Shown here piece after piece: positions 55,550 through 64,000 of a stretch of 64,000 nucleotides of DNA. The DNA comes from Coniochaeta sp. PMI_546 (taxonomy: Eukaryota > Ascomycota > Sordariomycetes > Coniochaetales > Coniochaetaceae), in the NCBI GenBank assembly GCA_021432605.1, contig MU271146.1:1736001-1800000 (forward strand). Direction: 5' to 3'. The position numbers and the translations under genes were made by a program. How positions within the stretch are numbered: the first letter of the stretch is position 1; the number at the start of each line of letters is the position of its first letter. The notes below the pieces were generated by a model. That model worked only from the letters and a program-made list of their open reading frames with translations, was not told where the DNA came from and did not search any database.

Positions 55550-58500
55550 TTTATTGTATTGTGAAACAAGTCTGCTCTGGTCGAGGATGTATGATCTTGT
55601 ATCAAGTTTTTGTTTGTGTGTGTGGGAGGGGCGAGCAGTGGTCGTTGAAGAAGTTCGAGTAGGGAGCTGCGGGCGTCGGGTTGGAAGAGGGGATCGGAAG
55701 GTCGGATCGGCTCGAAGCTTCTGTGACGATGCGGTGGAGGGCGCAATCAACAATGCCTTGTCGGAAAGATACAACAACAGGTATTGATGTTATATCCAGC
55801 GATATCAAGGCTTGATTATTTGTTTGAGGGGCGGTAGAGAGGAGACGGGCCAGATCACCGGTCACCGCCAATGGCGCAGACTAAATCGGCTCGAGGACAC
55901 CAGACGAAGAGCACACTCGACAATCGAGTCTCTTCAGACACCTGACGTCTTTCTAAGATTGTTAGCAGCTATTATGCACTACATAGAGACCGAAATGGGA
56001 GATAATGACCGAAAATGACGATTCGTCGTCTGGACTGGTGGCAGAGACCCGACCAACAGGCGAGGATGGAATGCGCTGGGTGGACGCTGGAGTTTGGGCC
56101 AAACAAGGGAAGAAAAGAGCAAACATCTTGACAGTTGTTGGATCGCATGAGAGGCTAATACTGAAATCACTTACCAAAGTGGGATAAGAGTGGTGTTGTT
56201 GACCTGGCAGCTGGGTTCGACGGTGACGCTCATCACTCTCGGGCACAGCAAATGCAAAGACGAACCTGCATCAACCGGCTTTGGATCAGCGTCGGACTTG
56301 AAGGAGAAGTGTATGATTTCGGTTCTGCTGCTGCTGTGATTGTGCAAGCCTGGGGGAATATCACCTACCAGACGATGATACAACGGCTTCGCAGTGATCT
56401 GGACAAGAGATTGGCAGTCGCTGAGAGGAGAGAATGCGTGTTGTGTGTTGTGCGTGCGAGAAAGAGGAGAAGCACATCGCATCGAAGTTTTGCGAGCGCA
56501 GTCGACGAGGTACGTATCCCCAGATGCAGCCAGCGGCTGGCATTACGGAGTGTCATGCCTGTACGTACTGTGTGCCCGGCGGGGAAACAGGCCTGAGCAG
56601 GTGGCATGGCCTGCCCAGAACGAACCATCGAGCACTGTAGAGCTACACTAATGCCTGCCAAAACACCGAAGAAGTATCACTGAAACAGCGGAGCTTCAGA
56701 CACTGTGTTGCTTGTTTTCCCTCGTACACGATTTCAAGTGTTCCACATCCGCGCCTACCGGGCACATCTCCCCAACAAAGTACATTATTATTTGACTGAA
56801 TAATTAGTTCTACAGGATCGCCAGCAAAGTGTCCAAGTCTCTTTCGCGCACTCATCAAGTCTTCCTTTGCTCTGCCGGGTACTCGTCGACGAGCGCACAT
56901 GGATGCTGCGGCCGTCCTGTCTCGGATTGTAATCCAGCTTAGAGCCAGCCAAGCGCGGACAGAGGTACTTGTCAACACAGTACCGATCTGGAGCTCAAGC
57001 ACTCGCTCCACTTCACCTCCTCAACGAAGCATACCTGTACCAACAAGATAAGCCATGTAAGAAAGGAACTAAGAAAGGAACCTGTAGGCTCAGCGGCGTG
57101 AGAAGCCTTCTATATCTCGAGGACAGAGGACCAGGACTCGTGCCCGGCTCGAGGCACAACTCTTCATTGACAAGGCCAAGCGCAAAACGTCTCTATGGTC
57201 GCATTCCCATTGTGCACTACCAGTTCGTTATCACTGCATTCTAGTCTGTCACGTTATGATCCAGAGCGGACTGATATTGATTGTAGAACGGCAAGAGGAA
57301 TGGCGAAGCTCCGGATCTGGGAGATCTCCCCTACGTGCCATTTCATACGAAGCACACTGTATTTACTGTATGGTTATCAGCCAGATCGCTCACAGGTCAT
57401 GCGGTAGTAGTACAAGGACCAAAACCGGGTGTACACGGTGGGCATGACAGAGATAGCGTTGAAGATGGTGTGGCTGGATCTTTAGTGTAAGTCCGCAGTT
57501 GAAAACGTGACACTCGAGTTTGTGAACTACCTTAGCAAGACGAACCAGGTTACGTATGCGACGTGAGGCAGCTGAGATAGATCAAGCGAGAAGCGAGCCC
57601 ATGAGCGGCTAAGAGGAGATCGAATGACACCTCGCGGACCTGCAAAGTCAAGTCGCTGGCGAGACCATACTTATCCGAAAGAAGGAGCGAGAAAAGAGGG
57701 GTGAGAGAGGCGTGGATGGAGGGATGGATGGATGGCTTGGGATGGCTTAGGTGTGATGATGGGTGCGTGGGTTCTCGAGAATAATGTCATATAAGATAGC
57801 GCTAGACGCCAGACTTGCCGTCTTATTCAAAACGTCAGCCGCTGCTGGTGAGTGGTGACCCGATAATGGCGCCTCTGACGCTCATTTCTGGGAAGCTCGT
57901 GCAGATTGCCAAAGCTCGTTGCGCGCTTTTCCCAGGACTGGACGGCAGCGATCTGGAACACACCATCCTGGCCAGGCACGCTGGCGAAGTGTGCTCGGTA
58001 CAGTATGGTACTCACATCCGGACACTGGGGACCCTCAGTTTCGATGCGACAAACCTGACCGCATCTTCCAAGCAGTCCTACTAGCTTTCCCAAGGTCAGC
58101 CAGTATGTTGTCCGTCGGGCGCAACATCTGCGACGCCATCTAGCCCAATCGCTGCAGTCTTTCGCGATATCGACGCTCTTCATTCGACAATGCGCAAGAG
58201 GCCCAGAAATGTTAACCCTGCCAGCTCTCCATCGCTTCTGTGGACGGGAATGCGCCAGACAAGACGAACGAACCACGAGGTGTGTCTGTCTTTCGACGGC
58301 CAAGTGTTAAAGTTTCCTTGGCCAATGGGGTAGCCGCCAGTCTGGGACGTGAGACAAGGATCCCAGGTCTTGGACTGGCATGCAGTGATGTGGTGTACTG
58401 TGCCTGGAAACTGGAACTGCGAACACGGCAGAGCCGGCATTAAGTATCAGAATAAGAGCTCTCCTCTTGTGCATGGCCGCACAAAAGCTGGCCGATGCGC

Positions 58501-60120
58501 TGGAGGGTCGAGCTGGTAGGCAGGTGATATCTAAGAACAAGATTGCGATCCATCCAAGGTGCTATTGAAATGCATCCGACCAGAGCTGAGCTCGTCAATG
58601 ATGATCACCGTCTGTACTTCTGCTCGTCCCCGCATTGGAGCATTGCCGTGCACTATACCTTCCCACAAGGAGTCCATGGTTCCGCATGTCATCGAGGAAA
58701 CATAATACGCAACAGGCGAATCCTACTGATGCCGAGCGTGTTGTCCAGGTGTTGTTTCATGACTGGACCAGGGAAAGCTGCCCGCCGAATTAAACACCGG
58801 GATATATACACTTGCTGTGGGATTACGCATGTTGGTGTGGTACCTTTGAACAAACATATGTGGTATGGATCAACATGTGTCACAAGCTCTCTGCCATATA
58901 CAAGTACAATCCGATAACCAAAGCTCAAAAGTGCGAGCAGACGATTACTGTGGTAGACGACTGGACCTGCTAGATCATTATTCATGTACCTACGTTGACG
59001 AGAGTCTCTCTTCCCGAGATACACTGGTGTACAAGCAAGCTCGACATGACAGCGCTTGCGCAAGGTGAGCGGAGATCTTGATGTACGTCAGAAGTTACGT
59101 GTCTCGCTCCAAGCCTCCGACCTCTAAATATCCTTAAACACAACGAAGAACAAAGAAGTGAGCGTGCTAAACAGGCTATGCCGAATCATCCCGGTCTCAG
59201 CTTTGCTGTCCAAGGACTGTCGTTTGCGCACCACGCAGGTGTGCACTAGTAAATGGACAAGCAGGGTTGGCTCCAGACCGCCAGAACAGCGCAAGCGAAA
59301 TACCTGCATTCCAATTCGCTCGCCGTGGCGGCGCATCTGGCTTGTCGAGTTATCCGAGTTTTTCGTCGTGCCAGTGTTGCGCCATGGAAGACTGCATGCA
59401 ACTGTTGCCGATTAGGGTGCAGACCGGAGGTGCGCGTCCAACCTTAATAATGACCACCGCCACCTTGATGGTGGACTTTCCTTTCCTTGGTTTCGCTCCG
59501 CAGGTCTGCTTGGCCCAGGACTGAATGCTGCCACCATCGAACGCAAGTGTACTGATTGCGGCATATTATCCTCTTGGTGATCTAACCTATCAATGGCTGA
59601 CGGTTTCCAGACTGTCTCGCCACTGGGAACTCCATGCATTGCGCGGTCACTGAGCCCTGGCAGTCGAGAAAACAACGGAACCATATTACCCATTCTGGTG
59701 CTTGCAGGAGGTAGCTTTTCGCGGAAGATGTCCGTTGATGTTTCATTGTGCCGTGGCTGCCGCCCAGATGATGAAATCCCGGATATTGAGGCGGCCCCTG
59801 AGCGGGAAAGCTGTCGCCCATTCAAAATCTCCCCGGAAAACCCCGTTTGAAGCGAATCTCGACCTCCATCTGAGACGTTTAGAAAAAGGTAAAAATTAAG
59901 GTCTCAAGGTCTGCAGAGTTCACCTCCACGCCGGCTTCCACCGATATCGACTGTCGGTGGCGGCACTGGCGGGGCTGAGATGAGAAAGAGGGGGTTGCAC
60001 TTCAGCATGGGATTGATTCTGATACGGCCGTGGATTTGGCTGCAGTTGATAGAGTTTGTTCATTCGTGTCCGATGTTTAACGACACGTTCCATGTTCCGT
60101 TGCTGGCGAGTCGGCAGCAT

Positions 60121-60150
60121 CAACAACAAAAACAACAACAACAACATCAA
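60121..60150. repeat. CAA-rich microsatellite
   Basis: Imperfect CAA repeats with a short A-run interruption. A similar perfect (CAA)6 lies at 49133-49150. Ordinary simple sequence. Confidence 0.8.
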
Positions 60151-60495
60151 AACATTGCGCTTCACGTTGAAATGCGACAGCGACATGAGTGGCTAAAACC
60201 GACGGTCTGCAGAACAGGCCCTTGCGGTCTCCACCACAAGGCCTTTTGGCTTTTCGGTTTTAAGTGCGTCAGGACCTACCACGGCTCGGCCTCGCTCTAA
60301 ACATGACAATAAGACAGGTTTTTCCCATCAAGAGGGTCATGGAAGCCACGGGATAGATACCTTTAACTAGACATTGTGTTCCCTGATGGGGCTGGGTGGC
60401 TTCTGATTATAGATGATGCTGCGAGAGGGTGAAAATGCACTCGTAAAGTGGTCACGTGTATTGGCGTTTCAGCGTGTCATTACCTCAACAGATCG

Positions 60496-60822
60496 ACGCG
60501 ATTTTGGTAGGCATCAGGATCCCAACTGTGGCTGGTCGATTGTGCCCCGAAATAGGCAGGATATTGCCCAAAACTATGCATAAGATACTGTGACTCCTAT
60601 TTGATGATTCCGAGAAGGTATTTAAACGTCAAGACAGCCTGTGTTGAATGTTGCGCCTTCTTCTTTGTTATCAACTTGACTTTGCGAGACGCGACGTCCA
60701 AAATATGAGTCCAGATCCACAGCTCATGAAGCCCTTCGGCCCTACGTCATCGGAGCCGGACAAAGCTTTGTCCCGGGGCAACCGTGCCAACCAGTGGGCC
60801 CCTAACCGAATCCGGAACGCGA
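60496..60822 (+). promoter_or_regulatory. Cluster of ACGCGA (MCB-like) hexamers upstream of the B-type cyclin gene
   Basis: ACGCGA occurs at 60496-60501, 60689-60694 and 60817-60822. The first and third share the longer string ACGCGATTTT. The MluI cell-cycle box ACGCGT and relatives bind MBF-type factors in yeasts and control cell-cycle genes. Their use in this gene is inference, and three copies of a hexamer in a few hundred bases is only modest evidence. Confidence 0.3.
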
Positions 60823-61521
60823 TTTTAGCTTGTTGAACCCCTGTCGCGCATTGCGTGAGCTCTGTGGAGAGGTACGTACCTCACTGTTTAGATTCCGCTG
60901 CAATGGCCATGTCAACATCAAAACAATCCCAGTGAATCTATTCCACCTGTCTTTCCCACCGGCAATTCGTCTTCGATACCTGCGACAGCTTTTACCCGAA
61001 TCTGTCTTTCATCTTCACAACGCCTCTTTCTTTTTCTTTTTCTGCAGCACTGGCGACGAGGCAGTCGACAGCCTACCGCGGGTTCCTCAAGGAACTGACG
61101 AGCTAGCTGTCCGTAGCTTCCCCTTTTGTCGGGACTTCCTCACCACCAGCGACAGCAAGACAATCGTAGCGTGCCGCATCACGTCTTCGCGTCTCCAGAG
61201 CCTCTGTTGCCTCTATCCTTACAACAAAATCCAAGCAGAAGCCCCCAGGTCTGCCCATTATCAACAACCATCGTCGTCATCAGTAATAGTTGGGGTTTCG
61301 GTTGAAGCTCGCTCTGGAGCCGCGCCACGACCACACCTTCAACTTGCACTTCAGGAGTCCACAAACCCAATCTACCCTCCTCATGAAATTCGGCGCGACA
61401 TTACGTGTTCTACATCTTTCTTAACGCCCAGTTTCTGCTATTTTATTCTCAGCAAGTAGCTGGAACCGTGCACCTCCATTCAGACTTTGAACCATCGATT
61501 GCCACGCTACATTCAGGCAAG

Positions 61522-63940
61522 ATGGATGCTAAGGTAAGATCACATCTCTCCCATGTCTTCAGACGGCCGAAAGATCGAGGTGCAAGAGTCGCTAGTCGCC
61601 TTATCGACTAGGCGACAAGGCGACAACAGGGAAGAAGGCGATAAGGTGAAAAGGAACCACCTCACGAAGACTTCTCTGACCTCGTACTAACCTCCCAACT
61701 CATCTACTTCCTTCTCCCAATCCTTGCACTCTCCATTTTTCTTTCATATCGCTGGGGGAAGCTTCGACTAACGACATTTGTCTCTTTCTTACAGCCGCAG
61801 AGACTACCCCGGGTGCTGCCCATCACCTCCAGCTTCGGCGACGAGAACACTGTTGCGGGAAAGCAGCTGGCCCATCAGCGCCACAAGTCTGTCGGGGCTG
61901 TGAAGAACGGCACGAATGCCACCGGTATGAATGCGGCTGCGAAACGGACGGTCTTTGGCGACGTAAGCAACACTGCCCATGCTCCTGTAGACCTTGCGCC
62001 TAAGGAGCTTGGAAAGACTCGCATCGCGACCTTGGCTCCGCGCGAGAAACCTGCGAATGAAGACAAGGAGACAAGCCGTCAGGGTGGTGAAGCCTTCTTG
62101 CGTCCTCCTCAGCGATCATTCGCGCCGTCCATTGTACCGTTGCAAGCTACCAATACCAACATTCCAACCGGCCCGAAGCCTCCTACTCACCACGAGCTTT
62201 CGCGTGTCGAGACATCTGTGAAGCCGGTTGCCCCAAAGAAGGCTACGTTCATCTTTTCCGACGAAGACAAGCAAAGCGGGAAGCCCAAGTTCGAGGCTGC
62301 TCTTAAGGCAGACGACTTGGCTTCCACAATGGGTAATCAGGTTAAGAACCCACGTCACTTCAAGAGCCAGCCGCAATTGCGAGCGGAACAACAGCCAGTC
62401 CTTCGCCGCACTCAAAGCCGGCACTTTGGCGATAACCCTGGAGACCTGATCGGCGTCGATGACGACATCACAGAGGCCCCCTACCACGATGCCATGGAGA
62501 ACCTTTCTAGTCTTTCCACCCTCATTCAGGACCAGCTTCAGGTTCAACCAGCCACTCAGACAAATCAGGAGGCGAGCTGTGACCAACAGTTCGACGCTCA
62601 ACCCGACCCTCAGCTTGCGACAGAAGACGATAGCTCCGCGTACCGTGTCGACCAAGATGCTATGACGGAGCCCGATGACAATTGGGACGAGGATGATGGC
62701 GACTTGTATGACGAGCAAGGGTACACTACTGCGCACTCTTTCAAATCCCACGGCGACAATACCACAGGAGGGGTCACGACCATGCTGGCACCGAAGTTCA
62801 CAGCGAAAGTCCAGAAGGAGCTCGATATAGCCAGGGCGATCGTCGAGTCCACCACGACTGAGGAGCAGATTGAGGAGGAAGAGTGGGATACCAGCATGGT
62901 GGCTGAGTATGGCGAGGAGATCTTTGCGTATATGCGCAAACTCGAGGTAGGTTCTTTCGACTACAAAGCAACACTCGCGCATCCGAAGAAACATGACTAA
63001 CTTGTTTGCAAAGGCTGAGGCCTCCCTGGCTCCCAATCCTCACTACATGGACATCCAGTCCGACATCTCGTGGTCGATGCGGTCCGTTCTCATGGACTGG
63101 CTTGTCCAGGTTCATAACCGCTTTGGTCTCTTACCTGAGACTCTCTTCTTGACAGTCAACTGCATCGACCGCTTCTTGTCGGTCAAGGTTGTGTCGCTTA
63201 GCAAGCTCCAACTTGTTGGTGCTACCGCCATCTTTGTAGCGGCAAAGTACGAGGAAATCAATTGTCCATCGGTCCAGGAGATCATGTACATGGTTGACGG
63301 CGGCTTTACCGTCGAAGAGATTCTCAAAGCAGAGCGTTTCATGCTCAGCATGCTAGACTTTGAGCTTGGCTGGCCGGGTCCTATGAGCTTCCTGCGGCGG
63401 ATCAGCAAAGCCGATGACTATGACATCGACACACGTACTCTGGCGAAGTACTTCTTGGAAGTGACCATTATGGATGAGCGCTTCGTAGGTAGTCCGCCGA
63501 GCTACATTGCCGCGGGAGCGCACTGCTTGGCCCGTTTCATGCTGAGAAAGGGTGGCTGGGTAAGTTTCTCTTTCCCTTCTCTTTCTCTTTCTCCCTCTAT
63601 TTGATATACATGAAAACCTGTTGTTCACTTAACTGACAACCACTAGACTGCCGCTCACACACACTATGCTGGATACACACTGCTCCAGCTCAAGCCTCTT
63701 GTGAACCTCATCTTTGAGTGCTGCTCCGATCAGGTCATGCATCACTGGGCTGTCTACGACAAATACCAGGGTGCGCGATTCAAGCATGTCTCGGTCTTTG
63801 TCCGAACTGAGATCAGCAAGGGATTCAGATTGTCCTTTGAGCCCAATATGGATGGCAATCCGCATCGCCAGCTCCTCGACGAGTTCACGACATCGATGCA
63901 GTATGCCATCTCTGCTGAGCGTCTCATTTCGGTTCATTGA
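61522..63940 (+). CDS. G2/mitotic B-type cyclin
   Basis: Four exons, 61522-61533, 61795-62946, 63014-63559 and 63647-63940, join to about 667 residues. The first coding exon is just 12 nt (MDAK), followed by an intron of 261 nt. Other introns are 67 and 87 nt. The N-terminal half is disordered and holds a destruction-box-like RTVFGDVSN at about residues 55-63. The cyclin box starts with ISWSMRSVLMDWLVQVH, matching the MRxxLxDWL signature, and continues with NCIDRFLS, KLQLVGATAIFVAAKYEE and FMLSMLDFELG. The C-terminal cyclin fold follows (TLAKYFLEVTIMDERF). Such cyclins, for example NimE of Aspergillus, activate Cdk1 for mitosis and are destroyed by the anaphase-promoting complex. It is divergent from the Zn2Cys6 gene. 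Confidence 0.94.
61595..61646 (+). other. Hairpin with competing pairing partners in the first intron of the cyclin gene
   Basis: GTCGCCT at 61595-61601 can pair perfectly with AGGCGAC at 61610-61616 (loop of 8 nt) or with a second AGGCGAC at 61618-61624. The overlapping CCTTATCG at 61599-61606 can instead pair with CGATAAGG at 61639-61646. All lie inside the 261-nt intron, about 60-110 nt after the donor. The pairings are mutually exclusive. Function is unknown. Confidence 0.45.
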
Positions 63941-64000
63941 GTCGAACACGAGGCTCTACACTCGGTACTCTATTCAAACACCCTCTCGCGCTGACTCCGC

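Larger units (their letters stand above)
55550..61521. other. Six-kilobase stretch without a recognisable gene, between two divergent regulators
   Basis: No open frame here longer than about 210 codons has protein-like composition. The longest, from about 60830, overlaps the probable cyclin leader and lacks motifs. Visible features are GGAT-type repeats near 57715-57740, a CAA-rich microsatellite at 60121-60150, and three ACGCGA hexamers at 60496, 60689 and 60817. It likely holds long 5' leaders of both flanking regulators and perhaps noncoding transcripts, but I see no direct evidence for any. Confidence 0.4.

Noticed and set aside
60830-61459. Plus-strand open frame of about 210 codons upstream of the cyclin
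   Set aside because: It begins at a non-ATG codon, has no recognisable motif, is Phe/Ser/Leu-rich from pyrimidine-rich leader sequence, and is probably part of the cyclin leader.
1-64000. Transposons, virus-like elements, CRISPR arrays or a secondary-metabolite cluster
   Set aside because: No reverse transcriptase, transposase, capsid, long terminal repeats, repeat-spacer arrays or synthase genes were seen on either strand.

Overview
The window reads as nuclear DNA of a filamentous ascomycete, most likely a Sordariomycete. Genes are compact and widely spaced. They carry short introns of about 50-95 nt (two longer ones of 261 and 307 nt) with GTAAGT/GTATGT/GTGAGT donors and CTAAC/CTGAC-like branch sites, and coding DNA is moderately GC-rich. 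The gene set is typical of Pezizomycotina: Med5/Nut1, Dug3, a SAT4/Pth11-like rhodopsin-fold membrane protein, a filamentous-fungal Rho GEF and a Zn2Cys6 regulator. I see no transposon, rRNA, tRNA, CRISPR or secondary-metabolite core gene. All splice sites were read by eye from frame continuity, consensus and family expectation.

Layout, 0-21 kb: a conserved fungal protein (2352-3373), Mediator subunit 5 (4818-8243), a signal-peptide, single-span surface protein (9847-11342), a 1904-residue DH/PH-type Rho GEF candidate (12889-18658) and an unrecognised basic/acidic protein on the minus strand (19199-20776).

21-43 kb: an aprataxin-like DNA repair gene (minus) faces a DHX57/Ucp12-like DExH RNA helicase (plus). 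A secreted GH78-like glycosidase (minus) and importin alpha (minus) follow. Importin alpha faces the telomere protein Pot1 (plus). Mgm1/OPA1 (minus) faces the glutathione-degradation amidotransferase Dug3 (plus).

43-64 kb: a seven-span Pth11-like protein (minus) faces kynurenine formamidase (plus). An MFS monocarboxylate-type transporter (minus), a SET-domain gene with an in-frame TGA (minus) and a Zn2Cys6 factor (minus) come next. After about 6 kb without a recognisable gene the window ends with a mitotic B-type cyclin (plus).

The genes are mostly housekeeping functions and do not form a pathway cluster. The most useful second-look items are three reading-frame anomalies (in-frame TAG near 20310, an 8-G frameshift in the GH78 gene near 27960, in-frame TGA at 51205), a multi-partner hairpin in the first intron of the cyclin gene, a possible dual start in aprataxin, a DDGIR repeat in the Rho GEF, and recurrent AGGTACCT palindromes between genes. 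I did not find clear evidence for a wholly new biological system.
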